From Sorghum bicolor (Eukaryota; Streptophyta; Magnoliopsida; Poales; Poaceae), in NCBI RefSeq assembly GCF_000003195.3, contig NC_012872.2, positions 56,959,695 through 57,023,694 of the forward strand: 64,000 nt of DNA, given 5' to 3'. A program made the position numbers and the translations under genes. The notes under the pieces are model-generated. The model was not told the DNA's origin. It did no database searches and worked only from the letters and a program-made list of their open reading frames with translations. Each line of letters begins with the position of its first letter. The first letter of the stretch is position 1. Shown piece by piece: positions 9,343 to 24,058 of this stretch.

Positions 9343-11981
9343 ATGGGTTCCGGCGATTTGAGCTCGGAGATGGAGAGGAAGGTTCTTGGCCTGACGCTGT
9401 GGGTCTGGATTGCCATCGGCGTGGTCGCACTTCTCGTGGCGATCCTGCTGATGATCTGCATTTGGGTGGCGTCCCGCCGGAGGACCAAGAGAACCATGGA
9501 CACCCTGAGGCAGACGCAGATCCCCATCTACTCCAAGGAGATCCCCGTCGACCGGGTCGGCGGGCGCAGCCTTGCACAGACAATGCACGAGCGCGAGAAG
9601 CCGAGCTTGCCGCCGCCGGACAAGTACAACGCGAGCAGGGAGCCGGCAGGGGCCACGCTGGGCCACCTGGCACTCAGCAAGTCCTCGGACCATGATAACA
9701 TGAGCCAGGGGAGCTCGGTTTGCAATGTCGACCGTGCTGGCAGCGTGCACTCCGGTGAGGATGGGAGCTCTGGACCTCGGAGGAAACCAAATTCGCCTGC
9801 GGCTTTCGTGTCAGCGTCGCCCTTGGTTGGCCTTCCAGAGTTCTCTCATCTTGGTTGGGGTCACTGGTTTACTCAGCGGGACCTTGAGCTTGCTACCGAC
9901 CGTTTCTCTAAGGAGAATGTGCTTGGAGAGGGTGGTTATGGAGTTGTGTACCGTGGACGTCTAGTGAATGGAACTGAAGTCGCAATCAAAAAGATCTTTA
10001 ACAACATGTAAGCTCACCTTGTGGCCTCTGGCTATCACTTTGATCTTTGTAATTTGTTTTTTCTGGTCAGACTAGGATACTTAATTATGATCACATTATC
10101 GCCGGGTTTGTAGGGGGCAGGCAGAAAAAGAATTCAGAGTGGAAGTTGAGGCTATTGGCCATGTCCGACATAAGAATTTGGTTCGACTGTTGGGATATTG
10201 TGTTGAGGGGGTAAACAGGTATGTTCAACCATTTCTTTCAGTGATGCGTGCATTTAGGTAAGAGTTACGAAAAGTATGGTAACCTGTATATTATGTTAAA
10301 CCTTGTAAGAACTATTCAAAATTGAATATTAGCAACTACCATATAAATGGTTTAGCAGAAGTTCTACATTTTGTGTTTATATGAACTAACAGCTATGTTT
10401 TAAACAATGCTTCTTTTGTTAGTGTTCATTTTTTATTCTACTGAATGGAATCGAGTTGGTTGATAATCCATTGGATTGTAGTAGAGCTTCTACCAACTCC
10501 CAAAAGTGTTACATGTAACTTCTTTGTGTTACTTGTAATCTTTCGCCCTTTTGGCAAAAGCTTGCATAACTTCTGTAGAAATTTGCTGTTTTTACACCCT
10601 TATATGTCACGTAAATGTTACAACAGTATTCCTTTTTAATAGGATGCTAGTATATGAGTTCGTGAACAATGGTAATTTAGAGCAGTGGCTTCATGGAGCT
10701 ATGCATCAGCGTGGTGTTTTCAGCTGGGAAAATCGCATGAAGGTTGTAACAGGCACTGCAAAAGCGTAAGTTTCAAGTTTAATCCACAAGTTACCTACAT
10801 AGTTTTCTGTATTTTAGCTATTTAAATTTGGTTCTTATTTTTCTAATTCTGATGGTTGCAGGCTTGCTTACCTCCATGAAGCTATAGAGCCAAAAGTTGT
10901 ACATCGTGATATAAAATCAAGCAACATATTGATTGATGATGAATTTAATGGCAAGGTATCTGACTTTGGATTGGCTAAACTCTTGGGATCTGACAAAAGC
11001 CACATTACTACTAGAGTGATGGGAACATTTGGGTATTATTCTTTTTCTAACCCATATCTGTCCATCTGCTTTGTATATTTACAATCATTTATAGAGTTTA
11101 ACTCTCCTCATTCATTTTTCTTGCTTCAGATATGTTGCACCTGAATATGCTAATACTGGAATGTTAAATGAAAAGAGCGACGTTTATAGTTTTGGTGTTC
11201 TCTTGTTGGAAACTGTGACAGGAAGGAATCCTGTTGACTACAGCCGATCTTCCAATGAGGTATAATGTTGGAGTTTATTTACTTCTATTCATTGTCTTTT
11301 ATTGTATCCATTTGGATCTTACATCATTTTATTTGTTATAGTGCCATTTTATATAACCAGGACCATTGTCACAATTGATAATACAAAAGCATTAAACTGG
11401 ATCTCTCTTGTAATGTAGTTATTATGAACATTTCCATCAGTTTTAGATTCTTAGATCCTTAGGCCTTTGTTGTCCAATCAAAACAGTAAATATTTTTATG
11501 CTTTCATAAAATGTCGACATACATTTTTGTCCAGATGATAACCCACCCTTTCATCAGGTCAATCTTGTTGAATGGCTCAAAACAATGGTGGCTAACCGGA
11601 GGGCAGAGGAAGTGGCTGATCCAAGCTTAGAGGTTAGACCCAGTATTAGGGCTCTCAAGCGGGCTCTTTTGGTGGCACTGAGGTGTGTTGATCCTGACTC
11701 TGAAAAGAGACCTAAGATGGGCCAGGTTGTTAGGATGCTTGAGTCAGAAGAAGTTCCATACCGGGAGGTAATGATTAAAAAAAATACCTACCTTGATGTA
11801 TAGTATAAGTAAAGATGGCTGGTTAACGTATATGTTCTCTTGCCAAAAGGATCGGAGAAATCGTAGAAGTCGCACTGGAAGCATGGATATTGAGTCCATT
11901 GCAGAGGGTTCAAACTCCGCGGAGTTTGGAAAGAAGGTAGAAAGGACTGGAAGCTCAACATCTGACCGATCTCAACCATGA
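9343..11981 (+). CDS. Receptor-like protein kinase without ectodomain (RLCK-V type)
   Basis: Coding exons 9343-10007, 10114-10218, 10643-10765, 10862-11032, 11130-11259, 11558-11767 and 11850-11981 join in frame to 511 residues. A single membrane span lies at about residues 15-43, followed by a basic stop-transfer (RRR), a Ser/Gly-rich juxtamembrane stretch and a full Ser/Thr kinase domain. Kinase landmarks: [11 protein letters not shown] loop, VAIK lysine at 216, HRDIKSSN with Asp314, DFG at 332-334 and an APE-like VAPEYANTG. The very short extracellular part and the [14 protein letters not shown] lead-in match the plant family around Arabidopsis At2g42960/At5g18500 (family knowledge). It would sit at the plasma membrane and phosphorylate unknown partners. 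The ATG at 9343 was chosen because an in-frame upstream Met at 9133 falls inside the leader intron. The C-terminal tail ([11 protein letters not shown]) is on its own small exon. Confidence 0.9.
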
Positions 11982-13044
11982 GGCCTGGAAATCTAAGCTA
12001 TACCAGGAACTGTCTCAGAAACGATGTTAATCACCAAGGTGATTGCTGTCCTGATATTGGATGCTGGTAGGTAACTGAGGCGAGGCAAGCCCAGGTATTG
12101 CTGCCTAAGTATTAGACCTAGTTTTCAGGTGGAGTAGAAGCATTCTTGGTTGAGGAACCTCCTGGTCTCCTGTTATTTGTATAGGTTATATGTTAGCGCC
12201 TGAGGAATTCCTCTTGGGTTGGTTGGGTGTTTAACAATTGTTCGGTTCTTTTATTTCTTGCGTTGTTGCCTTCTTAAATCAGTTTCACTTCTCCCTGATG
12301 CAATGCTGCATATGAGGTTGTGGTCTTAGTGTTACTGCTTGTCATTGTTTCTCATGTTTACCTGCGGCCTGCCCTACCTTATCCGATGAGTTCGTTGGGG
12401 GAACCAACCAGAGCCTACATGGTCGTTTGGCAACATGTGCTGATTCTCGCTGACTTGATAGATGTTGATAACTTCTTGTCAGCTTAGGGTTCTGTTTGGT
12501 TGGTGCCTATGTTTAGCAAGAAAAAAGTTTACGACGTGTGGAACATGGTGTTAAGAAATGTAGCGAACTATTGTTGTGGCAATGAACCAAATGGTTGTTT
12601 AAAATTTTTTTTGACATGACTTATGGGATGTTTAGATGCTTTTAGAATGACAAAACTTTTGGCTCTAATCTTTTGTTGTAACTTCTGCAGGCACAACACG
12701 CGCCCTATATGACGCTTTTATCCCGTTTTGGGCCTCTTGGGTCCTAAAATGTTTAAACTTTACATCTTGGTGTTTAGATGCATGGCAAAACTTTAGTCAT
12801 GCAGGCACAACACGCGCCCTATATGACGCTTTTATCCCGTTTTGGGCCTCTTGGGTCCTAAAATGTTAAAACTTTAGCAGCCTAAGTTGTGTTTTTTTAC
12901 TCGTGTTGTTTAGATTTATTTTGCCAAAAGATGAGCTAAAATAGCAAAAGTTTTGGTAAAAGGGGGAATTAAACACCCCCTTAACAACTAATACTGTGGT
13001 ATGGCAATGTTGGGCACTGAACCAAACCAGCCCAGCAGCCCTAA
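11982..13044 (+). other. Kinase 3' region and a MITE-like block with internal duplication
   Basis: The kinase 3' UTR probably covers the first few hundred bases; no canonical AATAAA was found close to the stop. From about 12625 to 12980 there is a MITE-like segment whose ends read GGGATGTTTAGATGC and AATTAAACACCCCC. It contains a direct duplication (see the separate repeat entry). Confidence 0.45.
12686..12876 (+). repeat. Direct duplication, about 76 bp, offset 114
   Basis: The block beginning TGCAGGCACAACACGCG at 12686 is repeated almost exactly at 12800, including CCTATATGACGC and CCTCTTGGGTCC. The two copies are separated by a short segment that itself resembles the sequence before copy 1, so the true unit is about 114 bp. 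It sits inside a MITE-like element. Confidence 0.85.
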
Positions 13045-13568
13045 GGGGCTGTATGGTTCCTGCATCCGGCGGAACCAGGCTGGCCGGATGCACGGTAGTC
13101 GTGTTTAGTTGCATGGCAACCCTGTTGGGCTAGGTTCTGGCCATGCAAAAAAGGGGCCGTGGCTAGGCTCGGTAGGAACGCTAGAATCGATCGTTCCTGC
13201 CGGGTCAGGCTCGCTGGCTGCAGGATTAATTTAGTTAATGATGTATTAGTGTATGATTAGCAAATATTAAGTGATATTAATATGTTTTAAAGATGTTTAA
13301 GACATAATTAGATTAAACAAGAATTTTTAGAGTGTATTTGTAAAAAATAAAAATCATAATCGTGACTTTATATTTTTTTATCTCATACAACATATCTTTA
13401 TGCAGGCGACAAAACAGTATCTTTTCTCAATCAGACTGAATAGATACAGTCAACCAAACACGACTATATTGCATCTCCTCAGCCTGTCCCATATGAGCCT
13501 GTCTCTCGGATGCGAGCCAAGCTCTACTACTACGCCTGGCTCGACTACTACGCGAAGCAAACAGCCCC
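13045..13568 (+). mobile_element. Tourist-like MITE, AGGGGCTGT ends
   Basis: A 524-bp element with termini GGGGCTGTATGGTT and AACAGCCCC and perfect TAA duplications (13042-13044 and 13569-13571). It has no coding capacity that I can support. It belongs to a different sequence family from the GGCCTTGTTTAGTT elements but has the same target-site behaviour. Confidence 0.7.
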
Positions 13569-13861
13569 TAAATGTTGTGGTCATTGCTGGACGGCACACA
13601 AATCTGCAGTCTGCTCCATAGCCCAATAGCCGACTTGGTCCAGTTATCGCAGTCCACTAATAATAGGCCCTTTTCCACGGTGGATGTGGCACCAACATGG
13701 ACAAAGAGTTTATTTTTTCAAAAAAAAAACAACATGGAAAAATTGGAGTAAAATGTTAATTTTATAGTTAAGGGAGGTAATATTAACTTCTTCCACTTTT
13801 GTTTTGCCTATCGTAGCAGCGAAATGCTTTGAAACCGCCACATGAAAACTTGCGATGCTAA

Positions 13862-14103
13862 GGGCTTCTTTAGTTCCAAAATTTTTTGGAAAATCGACAC
13901 TGTAGCACTTTCGTTTGTATTTAACAAATATTATTTAATCATAGACTAATTAGGCTCAAAAGATTTGTCTCGTCAATTCCGACTAAACTGTGCAATTAGT
14001 TTTTATTTTCGTCTATATTTAATACTCCATGCATGTGTCTAAAGATTCGATGTGACGGGGAATCTGAAAAATTTTGCAAAATTTTTTGGAACTAAACAAG
14101 GCC
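13862..14103 (+). mobile_element. Tourist-like MITE (GGCCTTGTT family)
   Basis: A 242-bp element with ends GGGCTTCTTTAGTTCC and GGAACTAAACAAGGCC and perfect TAA duplications (13859-13861 and 14104-14106). It is non-coding and contains the family's internal landmarks. Confidence 0.85.
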
Positions 14104-15029
14104 TAATATGGCCGATGACATTGAGGGCTAATCCACATCAGTTTTTTTCTCCAATTGTGTACCATTCATTTTTCAAATTTGGATTTACCTATAATTTTTT
14201 TTTAAAAAAGCTCAACAGCTGGAACATGCTATTAAATTATAGTCCCTTTTAACTACTAGAGATACTCTACCAAATATTAGATTAACTTTCACTAACTGCT
14301 ATTTTATTTACCTTGGTAATGCTTTACCGCGTAAAGAAACCCTTGATTTGTTTTTTTAGAGTCCTTGACCAGGTATTTCCAATTGTTGAAGAGGGTTTCT
14401 TTAAACCCCGCAATCCTTTATATTTTTTCAAAAGAATGATAAAAATTTTGCTGCAACTTTTTTAGAGAAAAAATGATTTTTTTAAAAAATAAATCACTAA
14501 TCCATTTTTTAAGTGAAAGTCGAGTCCAAAAACTACACAACCAAAGAGGATGCCGTCACACTATCATCATAACTTCAGTACAATGATCGAGCAACTAATA
14601 ACTACTCAAATTTCACTACCCCGCTTAAAAAATCCGCAATCCCTTATATGAGTGCGTAAAGATAAATTTGAGCACTAGAAAAAAAACCGTATAAAGAATT
14701 TTAAAAAATAAGGCAAGAAAGAAAAAAGAGTAAATGTCAAGATAAGAATAGTACTCTAAATAGATACCTGTGGTTCTTCTTTGTAACTAAATGAATTAAA
14801 TAGAAAAATTTCTTCTCTCATTTTTTATTTAATTTATTTAGTTACAATATAAAAGAACCACGTATACGACCCCCTTCATCCTTAGAATGTCCACGCTCTG
14901 AAGATGGCCTGAGTGTTTAGGTGCGAAATGAGCGGCGGCGGTGTGATTACAGGGCCCACTGCTCGGTGCGTTTCTAGAAGCAGTAGACGGATGTGGAGAC
15001 ATAAAAGGAAAGAAGTCAAGAACGCATCT
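14104..15029. other. AT-rich intergenic region
   Basis: No gene seen. The sequence is AT-rich with long A and T runs. A loosely palindromic zone around 14760-14860 (TATTTAG...CTTCTTTG / AAAAGAACCACGTATA) may be another decayed MITE, but I could not define its ends. Confidence 0.45.
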
Positions 15030-15263
15030 GGGCATTGTTTACTTCCACCTAAAATCTAAAAACTTTTCAAGATTTTCCGCAACGTCGAATCTTTAGACGC
15101 ATAAATGAAGTATTAAATATAAACAAAAATAAAAACTAATTGTACAGTTTGATCGAAATTTACGAGACGAATCTTTTAAGACTTGTTAGTTCATGATTGG
15201 ACAATAATTATCACAAACAAATAAAAGTGCTACAATGTCAGAAAAAAGAACTAAACAAGGCCC
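15030..15263 (-). mobile_element. Tourist-like MITE (GGCCTTGTT family), diverged
   Basis: About 234 bp, opposite orientation to most copies upstream: the 'cgtcGAATCTTTAGACGC' landmark comes first and the 'AAAAGTGCTACA' landmark last. Ends are GGGCATTGTTTACTTCC and AACTAAACAAGGCCC. No clear target duplication remains. Confidence 0.7.
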
Positions 15264-15996
15264 AGGTCTGTAAGCCTGTACGGCTGTGCCCACTCTGGCC
15301 GTCGGAGAAACGCATTACGACTTTACGAGTAGCTTCGCGTTCGCATCAGAGATGACGAACCGATGCGCCAGAGCATGTTGTTAAAAAAAAAAAAGCGCCA
15401 GAGCAGGGGGCGAAGTTTGGCCTATCACTATCGAGCAACCATACTGTTACATTATAAAACCTATGCTAACCCAATTATAGTTGTTATTAATCATCGCAAT
15501 TCGGCACTAACCTTGTACACCCCCTTCCCCAAGCCATCGTGTCTGCATATAATAGAACCATCAGCACGTCACTCGCTTCGAGATCAGAACCTTCCAAGCA
15601 ATGAAGCAACCACCACTTAACCTGACCAATTGACCGAGGCGCCCCCTGTTTGACTTTGAATCGTCTAAAGTCCTCTGTGCATCTCCTGTGACTATTATTC
15701 TGTTCCGTCTCCATCCACGGAGGAATGGCGCAGCACAGCACTTTAGGATTGGGCTTCCGGTTCCGGGGGAAACCGGAAACCCGAGTGAAATCACGCGCCA
15801 CGGCACGGGCGGCGGCATCGTCAACTCTGCCAACCGCGTTCCGTCGCAGGATAAAAGGCTCGGGCCGGCGACGAGAACCGTAGAAGGCAGTGCCGTGCAG
15901 TGCAATTCCAGACAGCAGCTGAACGCGGGAGGCAAACAAGAAAGGCATTCAGGTGGCTTGAGATCGGTCGGTCAACCTGATCGTTTGAGTTGTGCG
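15264..15996 (+). promoter_or_regulatory. Upstream region of the small basic protein gene
   Basis: Mixed intergenic sequence becoming GC-rich after 15700. A TATA-like ATAAAAGG at 15851-15858 lies about 145 bp before the chosen start codon. The long open frames on both strands here have no recognisable domain and I do not call them genes. Confidence 0.4.
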
Positions 15997-16299
15997 ATGG
16001 CGGGCGGGAGCAAGAGCAAGAGCAAGGTGCGGGAGTGGATGCGGAGGCGGATGGCGCCGAGGAGGAAGCAGCCGGCCGCGGCCGCGACAGCGACCGGGAA
16101 CAGCAGCGAGTCGGCGTCGGCGCAGTCGTCGCCGAGGCGGAAGCTCCTGGCGGCCGCGGTCCCGTCGGCGCAGCGGTGGAGGAACGTGGTGGCGGCGGTG
16201 TTCCAGCGCGCGGTGTACCACCTGCTGTGGCTGGTCGAGTCCGTGGTGGTGGTGGCGCAGCTCTGCTTCTTCTTCCTGCGCTTCGGCTTCAGGCTCTGA
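15997..16299 (+). CDS. Small basic protein with hydrophobic C-terminus, unknown function
   Basis: A single-exon frame of 100 residues. The N-terminal half is strongly basic and low in complexity (SKSKSKVREWMRRRM, later SSPRRKLL) with an Ala/Ser-rich middle. The last 35 residues form a hydrophobic segment (AVYHLLWLVESVVVVAQLC) ending FRFGFRL-like, which could anchor the protein in a membrane with its tail exposed for only a few residues. The ATG at 15997 is preceded by CGATGG context and is the first Met that gives this compact architecture; a longer upstream frame exists but is not supported by any domain. A TATA-like box is about 145 bp upstream. I do not recognise a named family. It could instead be a chance GC-rich frame, but the clean amphiphilic layout argues for a gene. 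Confidence 0.55.
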   Translation: MAGGSKSKSKVREWMRRRMAPRRKQPAAAATATGNSSESASAQSSPRRKLLAAAVPSAQRWRNVVAAVFQRAVYHLLWLVESVVVVAQLCFFFLRFGFRL

Positions 16300-16836
16300 A
16301 CCAAAAAAAGCTCGGCCTGAATTTCGATCGCGCCCAACCGCAATTCTTTCGTTTGTTTTTGTCTTCTCTTCTGTTGGCCAATCTCCACTGGCTCTTCCGA
16401 TTTCCATGACCACAAGCTGTAAGTAACATGTTCTTGTGTGTTGGAGAAAATGTGTAACCTTTGTCTTCTTTTCAGAAGAATCTGTCTTAAATTTCCCAAT
16501 TGCGTTAAAAATGGTAGACTGCCTTTTTTTGCAAGGCAAGGAACTGTGTTATATACATGAGACAAGTGCGACGTCAGAATGCTCTTGCGGGCGCTACTTC
16601 GCTCTAGATGACAAATTACAGACGTCATGACTTTTGCCATTCGGTCGGAGTATTAGCTAGAGTGATCTGCATTTCACGCAAACGGGAGCAATGACCCGGG
16701 TCCCTCCCTGGCTGCCGGCAAGCACCAAAGCACAATCAACCATCAACAACTTAACAAATCTGTTCTCTACGCCTAGACAGCTAGACTAAACAGTCTCCTC
16801 CTTTCCGATTTGTTCCGGAAGCAGTTTTTTTTTAGA
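16300..16836 (+). other. Region 3' of the small gene
   Basis: Probably the 3' UTR of the preceding small gene followed by intergenic sequence. No further coding region or clear polyadenylation signal was recognised. Confidence 0.4.
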
Positions 16837-16975
16837 GCATATGACCGCACTCTCTCACCTATTGGATTCGCTTTGAAAGTGTGCAAACACACATCTCAAA
16901 GCAGTTTCGCATTGAGATGTGTGTTTGCACACTTCTCAAAACGAATCCAATGGGTAGGAGAGTGAGGGCATATGC
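16837..16975. repeat. Long foldback (inverted repeat), 61/62-nt arms
   Basis: The left arm 16837-16897 and right arm 16914-16975 are reverse complements apart from about six mismatches and one gap, with a 16-nt loop. The innermost 20 bp of the arms (AGTGTGCAAACACACATCTC and its complement) pair perfectly. As RNA it would form a long imperfect hairpin, in the size range of a plant miRNA or siRNA precursor. It could equally be a short foldback transposon; the ends GCATATG/CATATGC show no clear flanking duplication. Confidence 0.85.
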
Positions 16976-17424
16976 CTCAAGGGTACTTTACCGATTTGTT
17001 CGGTCAAACCTAACCCTACGCACCCAACCCAACGACAGAACGAGAGCTTGCTGTGTGCTTGGCATCGGCAACGGCGACGGCGAGGCCGAGGCCTCTGCTC
17101 GCACGATGGCTACTTGCCTGGGCTGCGATGCGACCACTAGAGTACTACTCCTAGTAGGCATTTCACCATGCGACGTGGAGTGGAGCACAAGCAGACAAGC
17201 TCACGCGCTCGAGTGGCCGTGTTGTACTGTTCTGTCGTGCCCCCAAAGGCTTCCCTGACCTCCACTGGCCCTGCCATGGGGTTTAGGCTGCTTGAGCACC
17301 CCCCACAAAACCAGGCTGCTCAGCCATGGCGACATGACCATGACCATGACCATGACGCCACAACTTCTGCCATTTGTGCGCGCGGAGAAAGAGAATCGTT
17401 GATCTTCGAAGGCACCGCACCTGA

Positions 17425-20901
<3,477 letters not shown>

Positions 20902-21130
20902 GACACGAGCATTACACTAATCACTACTAGCTACGGAGTATATGACCTCTGTTATAGTGATACGAGTCGTGGTCGTCGGTTTATCTTACATTACAGTTGC
21001 TGTTCTCAGAAAAACCCTGCATCGTGTAGTGTTGGATTGGATGTCACTAACTACACCCTGCAGAGTTTTTTCTCGAGCTTTTATAGAGTGCACGCACGCA
21101 GGACAGATGTGTATCTCCGCATCGAGAAGA

Positions 21131-21136
21131 AATAAA
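21131..21136 (+). terminator. Polyadenylation signal of the aspartic protease gene
   Basis: AATAAA 230 bp downstream of the protease stop codon. This is a plausible cleavage signal for its 3' UTR; plant signals are loose, so another site may be used. Confidence 0.45.
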
Positions 21137-24058
21137 GGAAACGCGTAGCTTTCATCAGTTATCAGCTTCAGCTGTGGTCATGTCAAGCGAGTAGTGGATC
21201 AATAACAATTGCAAAAGGTTATATGTCTTTAGTTTTCTATATTTTGGACCAGAACAAAAAATAAAAAGAAACAGATGTACGTTGGCCATCTTCTGTTCCT
21301 GCCATTCTTAATCTATGCACCCAGAATCGTCCCAGATTTATCAGAACTAAAGAGTGGCGAAACATTGCCGCTATTTTCATTGACGAGTATCGAATGCCCT
21401 TGCTCTGCTGACGAGGAAGCATCAGATTGTCATCATAGGATTAGGAACCTAACATCATGCATGAAAATTGAAAAAAAAAACTAGTATGGATTGGGCTGGA
21501 GCATAATCAAAGGGGAATTAAAGCAGCCTCCTGGATGCACACTGCACAAAGTGCCATTACAAAAGCTATTTTTTGTTTGGCATCATCCTGTTCCCACTGC
21601 CACCAAAATCTCCGAGAATGCTAGCTTTTGCTGGGTCAGGGCTCTTTACATAGGACTAGTAACACAAGTCTCCTTCTGCCGCACGGGAAGAATCATTGCA
21701 TCAGAAAAGATAGGCAAATGGATGTGTAAGAAATAGATAACCGATTGGGTTAGCACTAGTGGACATATGGTTGCTAATATTGTATAGCATATCTAATTAG
21801 GTGTACTATAAAAATATATTGTATAGTATCTAATGATACTTACATCCAGTTCGGATCCATAGAGCTAATAGTTAATTTCTAATGATTAGCTCCTTGGATC
21901 AAACATGTCTAGCTAATTGTTAGTTGAATAAGAATACCTAACTAACAACTATTTTACTAATCAGACCAAATTAGCTAATAGCAGCTTATATTAGCTATGA
22001 CTATTAGCAGATAATGGATCAAAATAGTGTGTGTGTATATATATATTATATATGTGTTTATACTTGTTTATCAGTTTGAGTATGTTTATATACTTATATT
22101 AAGATACTCTAGATCTTACCACGTAAAAAAATCAAAGCAATCCATATTTTTAATATATTACTAAAATACCACTACTATAGTATATATAATAAGTATAACC
22201 ACATACTCCACGTATGTATACATACTTAACATATATATCACTTTAGATGGTTTAGTATAATCATATACTTCGTCTACATACATTTCGTTCAGTCATATAC
22301 ACTATAAATCTAGAGATATAGACATGGAAGTAATTACTCCTGGGAGTAAGATATATGGGTGCATTTTTTTCGTCTTCAATAAACCATGTTACGTATGTGT
22401 TCATACTAATTTATCAGTTTGAGTATGTTTATATACTCAATTTAAGATATTTTAAATCTTCGTACGTGATTTTTTTTTCAAAAGATACCATACTTTTTAA
22501 TATATTACTAAAATATCACTGCAGTACTATATAAAATAAGTATAACCATATACTTCATGTATACTTGCATACTTGATATACATGTTACCTTAGATGATTT
22601 AGTATGATCATATGCTACATTTATATATACTTCGTTGGACCATATATACCGTAAATCTAGAGATACACACATGGGAGTAACTACTCCTAGGGAGTAGGAA
22701 AAATTACCATATATATATATATATATATATATTCCATATAAAATTTCTATTCTTATATAAAATCAGTTAGATTTAAAACGGTCAACTTATGGTACAAATA
22801 GAATTGCATTGTTTAGGTGCATCTGCGCACAGAGGTGGCCGCTTTTCAAGTTTTCTCTATGGAGATAGAGCCAGATGACATGTACTCCTTTTCCATAAAA
22901 AAAAAAGAACATGCACTGCTGCTTGTATATCACAGTGAGAGCCTGAGACAGATCACAGATGCAGGGGGTCCGGTACGTCCAACAGCAACAGTGCGTGCCA
23001 TGCATGTGCACGTACGCGGTACACGGACAGTCCAGGCACGCACGCACGCAGTCTCGTCGTCGCGCGCACTCCACGCAAAGCCCAGGCCATGTCAAACCTC
23101 GCCTGGCATGCAGAAGGCTGCTGCAGCGAACGGAAAAAGGGAAACGGCCGGACGCCACACACCGGCGAGGTGAAAAACTTTTAATTTTACGTGCAACTGC
23201 GTACCTTGTTGTCGCGCGCGTATGTAGTACGTACGTGATTGTACATTGCACGCACGCGTGCGTGCGTCCTGAATTTCAACCCTCGAAACAACAACAATGC
23301 TGCTCATCGCTGCTCGGCTCCCGGAACGGTGACCCATGGATGGCCATGGCGCGCGCGGGGCCGCCGCGTCGCTTTGGGCAAAGGGCAAGGGTGGGGTGGG
23401 GTGGCGTGCGCGAGCAAACGGCCGGCCGGCACTACCTCTGTATGATGCGCTATCATCGCTGCCGATCGGGGAGGTCATGCAAGGTAGCAAGCTAGTGCGC
23501 GATATGAAGCGTCTAATCCGTCGTGTCCCAGGAGTGGAGACGAGACGAACGACGAATCTGTTCTTGCAATAGTATAGTAGCTGTTAAAAGTGTTTTAGTA
23601 GTACGACGGCGAATCTGTTCTAGCTACACCCTGTCGTCGCCGCTCCAGCAGCTGAATTAGGCGATCATATCCACAATCCACGTATTGTTTCGCGTCTGGG
23701 TCATGTACTGTACGGTGTCAATTATCGCTACATGATCCTAATTATAAATTTATATACGCTGAAGAAAATGCTTATTACAAAAGCATTGGGAGCCGGCTCC
23801 AGCGTTGAGAGGAGCCAAAAGTCGAAAAGAAAAGAAAAAAACGCCTTCGGAAACTTCAGATACGGACACACGGTGAAGAACGAAAGACGAGAAGGCGGCC
23901 ATCCAAAAGGCAAAACTTGTTCATTAACAAAGCACAGTTGGCTGTTGTTGGCCTGGCCCCTACTGTTCTCTTCTCCCTCTCTCGATCCTTTCACACTCAT
24001 CGCTCTTATTTGCAGCTACGAGCGGCGAACACTGGTGGCGGCGGGCGGCGTTGCTCGA
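21137..24058. other. Intergenic region, AT-rich repeats and GC-rich patches
   Basis: No gene that I can support. 21840-22020 resembles a Tourist-like MITE (GTTCGGATCC ... GGATCAAAA with inverted AGCTAAT/ATTAGCT repeats). 22050-22700 is a diverged tandem duplication (separate entry). A TA dinucleotide run lies at about 22702-22731. 22950-23560 is GC-rich with overlapping open frames on both strands and no recognisable domain. Confidence 0.5.
22055..22700 (+). repeat. Diverged tandem duplication, period about 343 bp
   Basis: TTTATCAGTTTGAG starts at 22067 and again at 22410, and the following about 290 bp match in order: TTTAATATATTACTAAAATA, ATAAGTATAACCA, a GATGGTTTAGTAT/GATGATTTAGTAT motif, GTAAATCTAGAGATA-like and GGGAGTAA. 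The two units differ at many positions, so the duplication is old. Each unit ends near ACTCCT.GGGAGTA, a small palindrome, which suggests that it derives from a transposable element. Confidence 0.75.

Noticed and set aside
15487..15948. Minus-strand 153-residue frame and its partner in a second frame
   Set aside because: Two overlapping minus-strand frames and a plus-strand frame share the region, none with a recognisable motif; likely compositional.
15949..16640. Minus-strand frames of 196 and 222 residues over the small basic gene
   Set aside because: They are antisense shadows of the GC-rich plus-strand gene and consist of low-complexity Arg, Pro and Leu runs.
16837..16975. Foldback read as a transcription terminator
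   Set aside because: Plant nuclear genes do not use hairpin terminators; size and lack of a T run also argue against it.
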